A stretch of DNA of 32,375 nucleotides from Asticcacaulis currens (GCF_028550395.1 NZ_JAQQKW010000017.1:1-32375); one strand, 5' to 3'; positions 1 through 7,365 are shown, numbered from the stretch's first letter. A program made the numbers and translations. The notes: generated by a model from the letters alone, not told the origin.

Positions 1-31
1 ACAGACTCGGCGATTTGTTACTCTCAACAAA

Positions 32-53
32 ACGGGGGCGATCATGCCCCCGT
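32..53. terminator. GC-rich hairpin, possible terminator
   Basis: A perfect 8-bp stem, ACGGGGGC (32-39) with GCCCCCGT (46-53), has a 6-nt loop. Read on the minus strand it is followed by TTTGTT, so it resembles an intrinsic terminator in that direction. On the plus strand there is no T tract. The gene it would serve is outside the window or absent, so its role is uncertain. Confidence 0.35.
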
Positions 54-424
54 GTCGTCAAAACCCTGCCCAGAAAATACGACCAGAGAACTGTATCGGC
101 CCTTAAGTGAACTGCATTACTCCGACCTGGGCGGCTTTTTTCATATGAGTATGTGTGGGTGTGACTTCAAAATCACGTCGGTGGTTTTCACGCCACGTAT
201 CGCGGCTATTACGCAAAGTGAACCCGATTAAGGCGAAAGGGCCGCAATTTAGACCTTAGAGGCTCTTTATAAAGACAGCGACGATTCCCATATCGCGATC
301 ACGGCCAGATTATTAGGCTGAACTTACGATATCATAACCTTGGTATGGTAGCCTTGAAGGGCTGCTGACAGAATTTGATCCTAAGACGGCTAAAAAAGCC
401 CTTACAGGATAGCGGAGCTGAACG
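54..424. other. Intergenic region without a recognised gene
   Basis: No convincing coding region is seen. The longest short reading frame I checked (144-230 plus, 28 codons) has no ribosome binding site and an unremarkable composition. The stretch is more AT-rich than the neighbouring genes and probably carries the promoter of the gene starting at 425. No tRNA or clear repeat was found. Confidence 0.5.
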
Positions 425-940
425 ATGAGCGGGCCGAAGGGCTTATTGACGGGACTTTTCAAACCTTCCTCCGGGAAGGCATCGAAGTCGCGCGCCCTGA
501 TGATCGTTCCGGACAAAATCGGTAAGGCCCGCGGCAAGACGCGCCGCAAAAGCCCGGTCCGCAGCGGGGCCAGCCGGCTGTGGCGCGGTGTTCTGGTCGG
601 GCTTGGCTTTCTGGTCGTCGTTCTGGGGATTATCATTGCGCCCTTGCCGGGGCCGATGGGCCTGCCGATTTCCATAGCCGGGCTGGTGATTGTTCTTCGC
701 AATTCGTACTGGGCCAAGCGGCAGTTTATCCGTAGCCTGCGGCGTCACCCCAAATGGCTGACGCCGGTGCGTCGCCTGTTGCGTCCGCGCGCTAAGTTTT
801 TGTCGATCATCTGGCATCAGATGCTGCGTACGGAAAAGCTGGTCCTGTCAAAGGCCAAGGATCGCGTCCTCGGGCCGGTGCGTCGCCGCTTCCTGCGCAA
901 GGCCCGTCGCCACAGTTTCCGGACCCGCTCCGCCAGCTAA
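425..940 (+). CDS. Small PGPGW-family transmembrane protein
   Basis: This 171-residue protein has a basic N-terminal tail of about 55 residues, a hydrophobic stretch (about 58-92) and a very basic C-terminal half rich in Arg and Lys. The hydrophobic part contains PLPGPMGLPISIAGLVIV, which matches the Pro-Gly-Pro-Gly pattern of the putative transmembrane PGPGW family (Pfam PF09656, from memory). The family's role is unknown; the layout suggests an inner-membrane protein with a large cytoplasmic basic domain. GGAG at 414-417 lies 7 nt before the ATG and supports this start. The gene stands alone, followed by a strong terminator, and is convergent with the peptidase-like gene at 990-2096. Confidence 0.7.
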   Translation: MSGPKGLLTGLFKPSSGKASKSRALMIVPDKIGKARGKTRRKSPVRSGASRLWRGVLVGLGFLVVVLGIIIAPLPGPMGLPISIAGLVIVLRNSYWAKRQFIRSLRRHPKWLTPVRRLLRPRAKFLSIIWHQMLRTEKLVLSKAKDRVLGPVRRRFLRKARRHSFRTRSAS

Positions 941-952
941 TGCCTCCAAAGA

Positions 953-985
953 AACCTCCCGATCGGTGATCCGGGAGGTTTTTTT
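953..985 (+). terminator. Intrinsic terminator shared by convergent genes
   Basis: AACCTCCCG (953-961) pairs perfectly with CGGGAGGTT (972-980) and is followed by five further T. On the minus strand the stem is followed by TTTCTTT, so it can also end the convergent gene at 990-2096. Confidence 0.85.
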
Positions 986-989
986 ATGC

Positions 990-2096
990 CTATTTCTTTG
1001 GCGGGCAACCGGTCTGAGCGCAGACCCCCTTGGCGTCCCACCAGATGAGCCTGACGGTCATCTGACCCGGCTCGACGCGCGGATCGGTTATGTGCGACAG
1101 GACCTGTCCATCGTGCGGGGCAAGGACCCGGCCGGTTTCACGCCCCAGTCCGTCATGCACTGTCGCCAGCAGGTCGCCCGCCTTCACCGTGTCCCCCAGC
1201 CTGACCTTCAGATAGGCGTAACCGCCGCGCGGAGAGGTGACATCGAGCGTGGTATTGCCGACGAAGCCGGTTTTCAGCGCTTCGGTTTTGCCGGGGATCA
1301 TGGTGTGGGCGCGCATCAGATTGCGCAGCCCCTTGACCCCGCGCTCGATCATGGCCGTGTCGAAGGTTTCCGCCCCGCCCAGTTCCAGAGTAATGGCGCT
1401 GAAACCGTGGGCATTGAGCATGTTTTCCACCGCGCCATCGACGCCGGGGTCCATATTGATCACGTCGGCCCCGATCAGGTCGGCCATGGCCCGTGCGCCC
1501 GCCGTTTCGGCAAAGATATACATGGGGTAGGTCGAGCCTTGCGACTGTGTGTGCAGATCGACGGCCAGATCGGCATTGCCGATAAACAGCTTCGACCACA
1601 GGCGGCTGGCATAGAGGTCAGACGGGCTGCCGTGCGGATTGCCGGGCATCAGGCGGTTGAGATTGGCCCCGCCTGTGCCTCCGGTCGAGCTAAAGGCGCG
1701 CGTCGAATGCAGCAGACCCGGCGAGTTGAGCCCCGGAATGGCCACAATACTGCCCGACAGGGTGGCTGGATCGGTCTCGGCCACCAGCCGGTCGATAACC
1801 GCCAGACCGTTCAGTTCGTCACCGTGTATGCCCGCCGTCAGCAACAGCCGGGCGCCGGGTTTGGCCCCTTTGATAACGATAACCGGCACGTACCAGCCCT
1901 GACCGATGGCCTGATCCGAAACACGGAACCACAGCCGGGTGATCTGACCGGCAGGCAGGTCGGCAATATCGAGCTGATCAATCACCGGCGCGCCGTCCAC
2001 CCGGTCGCCCGTATAGGTGGTCGCCGCCTGAACGGGCAGGGTAGCGACGCTCAGGGCCAGCAGCGAAGTGAGGGCAAGCGGGATCAGACGTTTCAT
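990..2096 (-). CDS. Exported M14-like zinc peptidase / succinylglutamate desuccinylase-aspartoacylase family protein
   Basis: The 368-residue product opens with a clear Sec signal peptide (about 1-24, ending PVQA), so it should act in the periplasm. Zinc-ligand motifs of the desuccinylase/aspartoacylase branch of the M14 metallopeptidases are present: AGIHGDE (His91, Glu94), VDLHTQ (His182) and a probable catalytic Glu in ITLELGG (Glu238). The C-terminal 100 residues look like a beta-rich, biotinyl-like domain (GDTVKAGDLLATVHDG). The likely reaction is amide hydrolysis, but the substrate cannot be read from sequence. The start is placed at the ATG at 2096 because it begins the signal peptide and has GGAG 8-11 nt upstream; a longer frame reaches 2141. 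It is probably monocistronic between two terminators. Confidence 0.8.
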   Translation of the reverse strand: MKRLIPLALTSLLALSVATLPVQAATTYTGDRVDGAPVIDQLDIADLPAGQITRLWFRVSDQAIGQGWYVPVIVIKGAKPGARLLLTAGIHGDELNGLAVIDRLVAETDPATLSGSIVAIPGLNSPGLLHSTRAFSSTGGTGGANLNRLMPGNPHGSPSDLYASRLWSKLFIGNADLAVDLHTQSQGSTYPMYIFAETAGARAMADLIGADVINMDPGVDGAVENMLNAHGFSAITLELGGAETFDTAMIERGVKGLRNLMRAHTMIPGKTEALKTGFVGNTTLDVTSPRGGYAYLKVRLGDTVKAGDLLATVHDGLGRETGRVLAPHDGQVLSHITDPRVEPGQMTVRLIWWDAKGVCAQTGCPPKK

Positions 2097-2118
2097 GACA
2101 GGGCTCCGGTAACAGAGC

Positions 2119-2148
2119 ACACTAGACCGGCCTGCGCCCAAATGACAA
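2119..2148 (-). promoter_or_regulatory. Candidate sigma-70 promoter of the M14-like gene
   Basis: On the minus strand TTGTCA (2148-2143) and TAGTGT (2124-2119) are separated by 18 bp, with the start codon at 2096. The -35 element lies inside the T-rich tail of the preceding terminator hairpin. Assigned from sequence only. Confidence 0.35.
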
Positions 2149-2179
2149 GCGCCCGGTCATGACGGATCAGACCGGGCGC
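2149..2179 (-). terminator. Terminator downstream of the pnt operon
   Basis: GCGCCCGGTC (2149-2158) and GACCGGGCGC (2170-2179) form a perfect 10-bp stem with an 11-nt loop. On the minus strand it is followed by the moderately T-rich TTGTCATTT. It sits 134 bp past the pntB stop codon, beyond the duplicated segment. Confidence 0.6.
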
Positions 2180-2200
2180 GTGACAGGCGGGAATGAAGCC

Positions 2201-2362
2201 CAGATGGCCTTGACGATCCCTTCGACCATCTTCTTCGCATCGGCAAACACCTCCTTCACAAAACGATTCACAGGATCGTTTTGTGAACTCGACCCCCGCC
2301 GATGCGAAATGATCAGAGGGCTTTGACGATCCCTTCGACCATCTTCTTCGCATCGGCAAACA
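2201..2362 (-). repeat. Direct duplication of the pntB 3' end
   Basis: Bases 2201-2249 and 2314-2362 are direct repeats offset by 113 bp, with 47 of 49 positions identical. The 2314-2362 copy encodes the last codons of pntB; the 2201-2249 copy lies downstream of the stop and is non-coding. One of the two mismatches turns the TGA stop into TGG in the downstream copy. The 64 bp between the copies hold a large palindrome. Confidence 0.85.
2234..2308. repeat. Nested palindrome after pntB
   Basis: The inner arms TTCACAAAACGAT (2255-2267) and ATCGTTTTGTGAA (2275-2287) pair over 13 bp with a 7-nt loop. The outer arms TTCGCATCGGC (2234-2244) and GCCGATGCGAA (2298-2308) pair over 11 bp. The outer left arm is itself part of the duplicated pntB segment, so the right arm is an inverted third copy of a pntB-derived 11-mer. 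Confidence 0.8.
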
Positions 2363-3731
2363 GCATCATCGTATTGTCGCGGAAGAAGAGTTCGTTTTCG
2401 ACCCCGGCATAGCCTGACGACATGCCGCGTTTGACGAACAAAACGGTCTGGGCCTTTTCGACGTCGAGGATGGGCATACCAAAAATGGCCGAGGTCGGGT
2501 CGGTCTTGGCCGCCGGGTTGGTCACGTCATTGGCCCCGATGACAAAGGCGACGTCCGCTGTGGCAAACTCGCTGTTGATGTCCTCCAGCTCGAACACCTC
2601 ATCATAGGGCACGTTGGCTTCGGCCAGCAGCACGTTCATATGCCCCGGCATACGGCCCGCCACAGGGTGGATGGCGTATTTGACTTCGACGCCTTCCTCT
2701 TTCAGCTTGTCGGCCATTTCACGAAGGGCGTGCTGGGCCTGAGCCACTGCCATGCCGTAGCCCGGTACGATGATGACCTTCGAGGCATTCTTCATGATGA
2801 AGGCGGCGTCATCGGCGGAGCCCTGCTTGACCGGGCGCGTCTCTACCTTGCCACCGCCGGCGGCCGCTGAGGTATCGGCGCCGAACCCGCCCAGAATGAC
2901 CGAGACGAAGGAGCGGTTCATGCCCTTACACATGATGTAGCTGAGGATGGCCCCGGAGGAGCCGACCAGTGCGCCGGTAATGATCAGGGCGATGTTTTCC
3001 AGCGTGAAGCCCAGGGCAGCCGCGGCCCAGCCCGAATAGGAGTTGAGCATCGAGACGACGACCGGCATGTCCGCCCCGCCGATAGGGATGATCAGGGTCA
3101 CGCCCAGCACCAGAGCCAAGGCGAAGATCAGCCAGAAGGCCCACTGCGCCTGACCTGCCGTGGCGATCAGCACGCCGATCAGCGCGAAGAGGGCCAGACC
3201 CAGACCGATATTGATGGCATGGCGCGCCGGCAGGATGATGGGCGCACCGGACATGTTGCCGTTCAGCTTGGCAAAGGCGATGACCGAACCGGTAAAGGTA
3301 ATGGCCCCGATCGCGACGCCCAGGCTCAGCTCGATGATCGATTGCGTCTTGATGCCAAGGCCGGAGTCGATATGGAAGGCGTCCGGCGCATAGAGGGCCC
3401 CCACGGCCACCAGACAGGCGGCCAGACCGACCAGCGAGTGGAAGGCCGCCACAAGCTGCGGCATGGAGGTCATCGAGACCTTTCGGGCGATGGTCGCCCC
3501 GGCAAAGCCGCCCACGGCGACACCGCCCAAAATCAGGGCGATGGTGATCAGATCAATCTCATTATCGATAAACAGGCCCAGAAGGGTCACCCCGACGGCC
3601 ACGGCCATGCCGACCATGCCGTAGAGATTGCCCTGACGCGAGGTTTCCGGCGACGACAGGCCGCGCAGGGCCAGAATAAACAGCACACCTGAAACGAGGT
3701 AGGCGAGGGCAGAAAAGTCAGCGAAAGACAT
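2313..3731 (-). CDS. pntB: NAD(P)+ transhydrogenase, beta subunit
   Basis: This inner-membrane subunit (472 residues, normal length) forms most of the proton channel (dII) and carries the NADP(H)-binding dIII domain of the proton-translocating transhydrogenase, which reduces NADP+ with NADH using the proton gradient. The first 270 or so residues show eight or nine hydrophobic segments. The C-terminal 180 residues are the soluble dIII, with the nucleotide-binding loop VPGYGMAVAQAQ, the GRMPGHMNVLLAEA segment and IGANDVTNPAA. The ATG overlaps the stop of pntAB by one base (TGATG), indicating translational coupling. The coding end is normal (EGIVKAL), although its last 49 bp are duplicated downstream. 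Confidence 0.97.
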   Translation of the reverse strand: MSFADFSALAYLVSGVLFILALRGLSSPETSRQGNLYGMVGMAVAVGVTLLGLFIDNEIDLITIALILGGVAVGGFAGATIARKVSMTSMPQLVAAFHSLVGLAACLVAVGALYAPDAFHIDSGLGIKTQSIIELSLGVAIGAITFTGSVIAFAKLNGNMSGAPIILPARHAINIGLGLALFALIGVLIATAGQAQWAFWLIFALALVLGVTLIIPIGGADMPVVVSMLNSYSGWAAAALGFTLENIALIITGALVGSSGAILSYIMCKGMNRSFVSVILGGFGADTSAAAGGGKVETRPVKQGSADDAAFIMKNASKVIIVPGYGMAVAQAQHALREMADKLKEEGVEVKYAIHPVAGRMPGHMNVLLAEANVPYDEVFELEDINSEFATADVAFVIGANDVTNPAAKTDPTSAIFGMPILDVEKAQTVLFVKRGMSSGYAGVENELFFRDNTMMLFADAKKMVEGIVKAL

Positions 3732-4066
3732 CAGTGCGCCCCTTCGTTTTTAGCCTGAGCGGGACGCTCTTTTTTCTTGTACATGGCCAGCATCCGGCGC
3801 GTGACCATGAAACCGCCGAAGATATTGACCGCCGCCAGCGCGCTGGCGAGAGCGCCGGAGCCCTTGGCAAACCAGGTGCCTGCGCCGAAACCGGAGGCCG
3901 CTGCGGCGATCAGAGCGCCGACGATGATGACCGAGGAGATAGCATTGGTGACCGCCATCAGCGGCGTGTGCAGGGCCGGGGTCACCGACCAGACGACGTA
4001 ATAACCGACAAAGACCGCCAGCACGAAGATGGCGAAATGGAAGACGGTGGGATTGATGTGTTCCAC
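3731..4066 (-). CDS. pntAB: NAD(P)+ transhydrogenase, small membrane (alpha-2) subunit
   Basis: This 111-residue protein has three hydrophobic segments (about 10-30, 38-60 and 70-90) and a charged C-terminal tail. It corresponds to the membrane part of the alpha chain, which is fused to the dI domain in E. coli PntA but is a separate gene in many alphaproteobacteria. [13 protein letters not shown] is a conserved signature of this subunit. It lies 10 bp after pntAA and overlaps pntB by one base, consistent with stoichiometric production of the three-chain enzyme. Confidence 0.95.
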   Translation of the reverse strand: MEHINPTVFHFAIFVLAVFVGYYVVWSVTPALHTPLMAVTNAISSVIIVGALIAAAASGFGAGTWFAKGSGALASALAAVNIFGGFMVTRRMLAMYKKKERPAQAKNEGAH

Positions 4067-4076
4067 GGTGTCCTCT

Positions 4077-5204
4077 TTAATTTTTCAGATTGGGGTGCAC
4101 TACGGCACCGTTTTGCGTGACCAGAGCGGCCTTGAGGATTTCATCCTCAAAATCCGGGCTCAGCGCGCCGTCCTTGATCAGCAGCCCCACAAAGGCCTGA
4201 AGATTTTTGGCATAAAGCGCCGAGGCGTCATTGGCGATGGCCGCCGTGATATTGGTCGGGCCGTAGATCCTGACGCCATTCGTTTCGACCACGCTGTCCG
4301 GCACACAGCCTTCGACATTGCCGCCCTGCGGGGCGGCGATATCGACCAGCACCGAACCGGCCTTCATCGAGGCGACCTGCGCCGCCGTGACCAGTCGGGG
4401 GGCCGGGCGGCCGGGGATCAGGGCCGTGGTGATGACGATATCCTGCTTGCCGATATGGCCGCTGATCAGTTCGGCCTGCTTGGCCTTGTAGGCATCAGAC
4501 ATTTCCTTGGCATAGCCGCCCGCGGTCTGGGCGTTTTTGAACTCTTCGTCCTCGACCGCGATAAACTTGGCCCCCAGCGATTCGACCTGTTCCTTGGTGG
4601 CCGGGCGCACATCGGTGGCGGAGACGACCGCCCCCAGTCGCCGCGCCGTGGCGATGGCCTGAAGCCCGGCCACGCCGACCCCCATCACGAATACCTTGGC
4701 CGGGGCGACGGTGCCCGCCGCTGTCATCATCATCGGAAAGGCCTTGCCGTACAGGTGTGCGGCTTCAATGACCGCGCGATAACCGGCCAGATTGGCCTGC
4801 GACGACAGGGCGTCCATCACCTGCGCGCGGGTGATGCGCGGGACGAACTCCATGGCGTAGGCGCTCGCACCGGCCTCGGCCAGCGCTTTCAGCGCGTCTT
4901 TTTCGCGATAGGCGTCGAGCAGGGCGACGACGGTCGCGCCTTTTTTCAGCGTCTTTGCCTCAGCCGGGGATGGGCCGCGCACCTTGAGCAGGATGTCTGC
5001 CGACGACCATACGGCTTTGGTGTCCGCAATCTCTGCGCCCGCGGCGGTGAACGCTTCGTCAGTAAAGGCCGCGCTAAGGCCCGCGCCGGTTTCCACAACA
5101 ACGCGCTGGCCGCTGGCGATCCATTTTTTCACCGTGTCCGGTGTCGCGGCCACCCGCGTTTCGCCGGTCAGGCTTTCCTTTGGTATTCCGATGACAAGAA
5201 CCAA
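4077..5204 (-). CDS. pntAA: NAD(P)+ transhydrogenase, soluble NAD(H)-binding (alpha-1) subunit
   Basis: This 375-residue dI subunit is related to alanine dehydrogenase and binds NAD(H) in the cytoplasm, passing hydride to NADP+ on PntB. Visible hallmarks are the N-terminal IGIPKE, the [12 protein letters not shown] segment, the Rossmann loop [20 protein letters not shown], and [16 protein letters not shown]. The first codon appears to be TTG: the frame opens TTG-GTT-CTT with GGGGAG 5-10 nt upstream, and the family's N-terminus starts right there with no ATG or GTG available. It heads the pnt operon. Confidence 0.93.
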   Translation of the reverse strand: MVLVIGIPKESLTGETRVAATPDTVKKWIASGQRVVVETGAGLSAAFTDEAFTAAGAEIADTKAVWSSADILLKVRGPSPAEAKTLKKGATVVALLDAYREKDALKALAEAGASAYAMEFVPRITRAQVMDALSSQANLAGYRAVIEAAHLYGKAFPMMMTAAGTVAPAKVFVMGVGVAGLQAIATARRLGAVVSATDVRPATKEQVESLGAKFIAVEDEEFKNAQTAGGYAKEMSDAYKAKQAELISGHIGKQDIVITTALIPGRPAPRLVTAAQVASMKAGSVLVDIAAPQGGNVEGCVPDSVVETNGVRIYGPTNITAAIANDASALYAKNLQAFVGLLIKDGALSPDFEDEILKAALVTQNGAVVHPNLKN

Positions 5205-5223
5205 GTGTCTCTCCCCGGATTTG

Positions 5224-5238
5224 TCTGATTACATCAGA
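5224..5238. promoter_or_regulatory. Small dyad in the pntAA 5' leader
   Basis: TCTGAT (5224-5229) and ATCAGA (5233-5238) form a perfect 6-bp dyad with a 3-bp spacer about 20 bp upstream of the pntAA start. It could be an operator or a weak RNA hairpin; no regulator can be named. The surrounding 5239-5376 is AT-rich and presumably contains the pnt promoter, but I could not fix its -35 and -10 elements. Confidence 0.3.
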
Positions 5239-5331
5239 AAAATCCTCACAATTGCAACGATTTACGCCACTTTATTCTTCTTATACTTTGGCCTTACGGC
5301 CTCACCGGGTTTTAGTAAAGACAGTTTTAGA

Positions 5332-5348
5332 GGCTCAAGCGTTGAGCC
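5332..5348 (-). terminator. Short hairpin downstream of the DUF817 gene
   Basis: GGCTCAA (5332-5338) and TTGAGCC (5342-5348) form a 7-bp stem with a 3-nt loop, 28 bp past the stop of the DUF817 gene. On the minus strand it is followed by TCTAAAAC, a poor T tract, so terminator function is uncertain. Confidence 0.3.
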
Positions 5349-5376
5349 AGGCTGACCTCCGGCAGATGTCAACCTA

Positions 5377-6216
5377 TCACGGTTCAGCGGATTTACGGTC
5401 TTCAACTTCCTGTGGGGCGCGTGGGGATATGACGAGGCTGACCATGACGAAACTGAGGACCAGCAGCAGCGCCCACGCCCCCATCTTGTGCAGGCTGACC
5501 ATGTGCCAGACGTCCTGATCCGGATAGACCCAGGTGCGAGTCGCCGTGCCGATGTTTTCCGCCACCCACAGGAAGAAGGCCGTCAGGGCATTGGCGAGGA
5601 TGAAGGGCATCCGGCGATCCTTTTGGTCAACGCGGAAGACGATCCAGCTTCGCCACCATAGCCCGCCGATGGCGGCGAACAGCAGATAGCGAAAATCCCA
5701 CATGTAGTGATGGGTGAAGAAGTTGAGATAGATCAGCGCCGCCAGCAAATAGGTAGCCCATAAGGGCGGATAGTGGGTGTATCTCAGGTCCATCACCCGA
5801 CTGGCGCGGGCGATGAAGGAACCGACGCAGGCATACATGAAACCGGTAAATAACGGCACACCCGCGATGCGGATGACGGCTTCGTCCGGATAGGCCCACG
5901 AGCCCATATGCGTTTTGAAAATCTCCATCACCGTGCCGACGACGTGATAGAGGAAGATGACCCGCGCCTCCTCGAAGGTTTCCAGCCGCAGGACCAGCAT
6001 CAGGATTTGCAGGATGACCGCCGCGACGAACAGGAAGTCGTAACGCAGCAGCGGGGCCTTATCCGGCCAGAACAGGTGCGTGACGATCAAAAGCCCCAGC
6101 ATGGCCGCCCCGAACAGGCATGACCACGCCATCTTCAGACCGAACAGGATAAATTCGGCCAGAGCTGGCGGTAAATGACCCAGCGTGCGGTGGATGACCC
6201 GGCGCGCCGGTTGCAA
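5377..6216 (-). CDS. DUF817 family integral membrane protein
   Basis: The product is polytopic, with about seven or eight hydrophobic segments, and matches the DUF817 family by its general pattern and the aromatic motifs THMGSWAYPDEAVIRIAGVP, RYTHYPP and FTHHYMWDFRYLL. The function is unknown. The many His, Tyr and Trp residues in loops near the membrane are visible, but no catalytic role can be assigned. No ATG or GTG precedes the conserved region: the frame is open to 6414, but that part is a shadow of the oxidase subunit gene. The best start is TTG at 6216-6214, giving 279 residues; the first ATG (6132) would lose about 28 residues. The TTG sits at the end of the T tract of the upstream terminator, with no ribosome binding site. 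Confidence 0.75.
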   Translation of the reverse strand: MQPARRVIHRTLGHLPPALAEFILFGLKMAWSCLFGAAMLGLLIVTHLFWPDKAPLLRYDFLFVAAVILQILMLVLRLETFEEARVIFLYHVVGTVMEIFKTHMGSWAYPDEAVIRIAGVPLFTGFMYACVGSFIARASRVMDLRYTHYPPLWATYLLAALIYLNFFTHHYMWDFRYLLFAAIGGLWWRSWIVFRVDQKDRRMPFILANALTAFFLWVAENIGTATRTWVYPDQDVWHMVSLHKMGAWALLLVLSFVMVSLVISPRAPQEVEDRKSAEP

Positions 6217-6242
6217 AAAAGGCCCCAGCGGGTGGGGCCTTT
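6215..6242 (-). terminator. Intrinsic terminator of the aa3 oxidase subunit IV gene
   Basis: On the minus strand the stem AAAGGCCCC (6242-6234) pairs with GGGGCCTTT (6226-6218) around a 7-nt loop, and the T tract runs to 6215. It is one of the strongest terminators in the window and directly abuts the presumed DUF817 start codon. Confidence 0.88.
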
Positions 6243-6263
6243 GGCTTTGGTCTGTCGGCGGGG

Positions 6264-6506
6264 TCAGTGGGCGTCCGGCTTCTTTTTGAGCACCAGGAAG
6301 CCGATCACGGCTACCACGGCGGCCACGAAGCCGGCGATGAAGAAGCCTGCCCCCTTGACGGCGAACAGGAGCACGAAGAACAGGATGCCGACGGCGATGA
6401 TCAGGCTGCCCCACTTGGTCAGACCCATGAACAGGTCGTAGGTTTCCGACTGTTCGTGGATATTCATCTCGCCCTTGTGGTAGTCGCCCGATTGATGTCC
6501 GGCCAT
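6264..6506 (-). CDS. aa3-type cytochrome c oxidase subunit IV
   Basis: This 80-residue protein has a hydrophilic N-terminus with the family pattern YHKGEMNIHEQSETYDLFMG, a helix starting TKWGSL, and two hydrophobic segments (about 33-52 and 53-73) ending in a Lys-rich tail. This fits the small bacterial aa3 oxidase subunit IV family (Pfam PF07835, from memory), an accessory single-gene subunit of the proton-pumping terminal oxidase in the inner membrane. The other cox genes are not in this window, as is common for this subunit. The upstream ATG is preferred over the internal ATG (residue 15) because the family includes the YxxGEM segment. A good promoter lies just upstream. Confidence 0.88.
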   Translation of the reverse strand: MAGHQSGDYHKGEMNIHEQSETYDLFMGLTKWGSLIIAVGILFFVLLFAVKGAGFFIAGFVAAVVAVIGFLVLKKKPDAH

Positions 6507-6542
6507 TGGATTCGTGTCCCTGAGAAGTCTGTCGTTCGTACT

Positions 6543-6571
6543 TTTCTACAAAAGCGCGGCTTTGCGGTCAA
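6543..6571 (-). promoter_or_regulatory. Sigma-70 promoter of the oxidase subunit IV gene
   Basis: On the minus strand TTGACC (6571-6566) and TAGAAA (6548-6543) are 17 bp apart, giving a transcript start near 6536 and a leader of about 30 nt. The spacing and -35 match are good. Confidence 0.6.
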
Positions 6572-6688
6572 CGGCTGATGGACGCGGGCGCTGAAATCGC
6601 TTAAAACAGTTGCAAGTGAAATTATAAAAAAGGGCTCCGGATCAATCCGGGCAGGGATGAACGACAGGCGGGTGGGAGAGCCACACGC

Positions 6689-6709
6689 ATGATTTTCGCC
6701 AGACTATGA
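6689..6709 (+). CDS. Six-codon upstream ORF in the YitT leader
   Basis: ATG at 6689 opens a frame reading M-I-F-A-R-L and stopping at TGA 6707-6709, which overlaps the ATG of the next gene (6706) as ATGA. The Shine-Dalgarno-like GGGAGAG (6673-6680) is spaced 8 nt from this first ATG and 25 nt from the second. It arose from a 17-bp tandem duplication of the YitT gene's own start. Whether it is translated is inferred. Confidence 0.5.
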   Translation: MIFARL

Positions 6710-6722
6710 TTTTTGCCAGACT
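6689..6722 (+). repeat. 17-bp tandem duplication covering a start codon
   Basis: ATGATTTTCGCCAGACT (6689-6705) is immediately repeated as ATGATTTTTGCCAGACT (6706-6722) with a single C/T difference. Because 17 is not a multiple of three, the two ATGs are in different frames. Confidence 0.95.
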
Positions 6723-7362
6723 CTGGGCGGCGCTGAAGCCCGGCAACACCAATGACGGATCGACGGTGCGTCTCAAGCATACGCCGCTGGAGGACGCCTA
6801 TGCCTTCGCCATCGGCTGTTCGATGATCGTGCTGGGGATTGTGCTCCTGAAGACCGTGGGGCTGGTGACCGGCGGGGTGGCCGGGATTGCGCTGCTGGTC
6901 TCCTATCTGATCCCGCTGCCGGTCGGCGTGCTGTTCATGCTGATCAATGTGCCCTTTTTCATCTTTGCCTATCTGGGCATGGGCCGGGTCTTCATGATCA
7001 AGACCATTATAGTCTCTCTGGCCATTATGGGGCTGGCCGTGCTGATGCCGACGGCCGTGCATATCGACTATGTGCAGCCCCTGTTTGCCGCCGTCTTCGG
7101 CGGGACGATCATCGGCATGGGGATATTGTCGCTGGCGCGGCACGGGGCCGGGGCCGGGGGGACTGGCGTTCTCTGCCTCTATCTGCAGAAAAAGCGCGGC
7201 ATCAATGCCGGTCAGACGCAACTGATCATCGACCTGATCATTATGGCGGCCTCGATGTTTGTCATACCGGGGGAGCGGCTATTGTACTCGGTCGTGTCGG
7301 CGGCGGCCATGAGTCTGGTCATGATGAGCTGGCACCGCCCGGAGCGCTATATCGGGCGGTGA
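6706..7362 (+). CDS. YitT/DUF161 family membrane protein
   Basis: This 218-residue protein has five or six hydrophobic segments (about 32-50, 53-70, 75-92, 98-117, 125-143 and 180-205). The pattern LGIVLLKTVGLVTGGVAGIA, followed by PVGVLFMLINVPFFIFAY, is typical of YitT/DUF161 membrane proteins, whose transported substrate is not established. The C-terminal soluble domain found in longer family members is missing, so this is the short form. The start at 6706 fits the conserved N-terminus, but its ribosome binding site is spaced for the duplicated ATG at 6689, so translation may depend on reinitiation. It is convergent with pepF, with only 3 bp between stops. Confidence 0.82.
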   Translation: MIFARLWAALKPGNTNDGSTVRLKHTPLEDAYAFAIGCSMIVLGIVLLKTVGLVTGGVAGIALLVSYLIPLPVGVLFMLINVPFFIFAYLGMGRVFMIKTIIVSLAIMGLAVLMPTAVHIDYVQPLFAAVFGGTIIGMGILSLARHGAGAGGTGVLCLYLQKKRGINAGQTQLIIDLIIMAASMFVIPGERLLYSVVSAAAMSLVMMSWHRPERYIGR

Positions 7363-7365
7363 AGA

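Noticed and set aside
144-230. 28-codon ORF in the left intergenic region
   Set aside because: No ribosome binding site, no similarity recognised, and length within chance expectation.
966-2162. 398-codon plus-strand open frame over the M14-like gene
   Set aside because: Antisense shadow of a gene with signal peptide and zinc motifs. It begins inside a terminator.
2093-2359. 88-codon minus-strand ORF across the pntB 3' duplication
   Set aside because: It runs out of frame through the pntB end and the palindrome and has no independent start signal or conserved composition.
4029-5228. 399-codon plus-strand open frame over pntAA
   Set aside because: It is antisense to the well-supported transhydrogenase subunit, with Arg/His/Gly-biased composition and no ribosome binding site.
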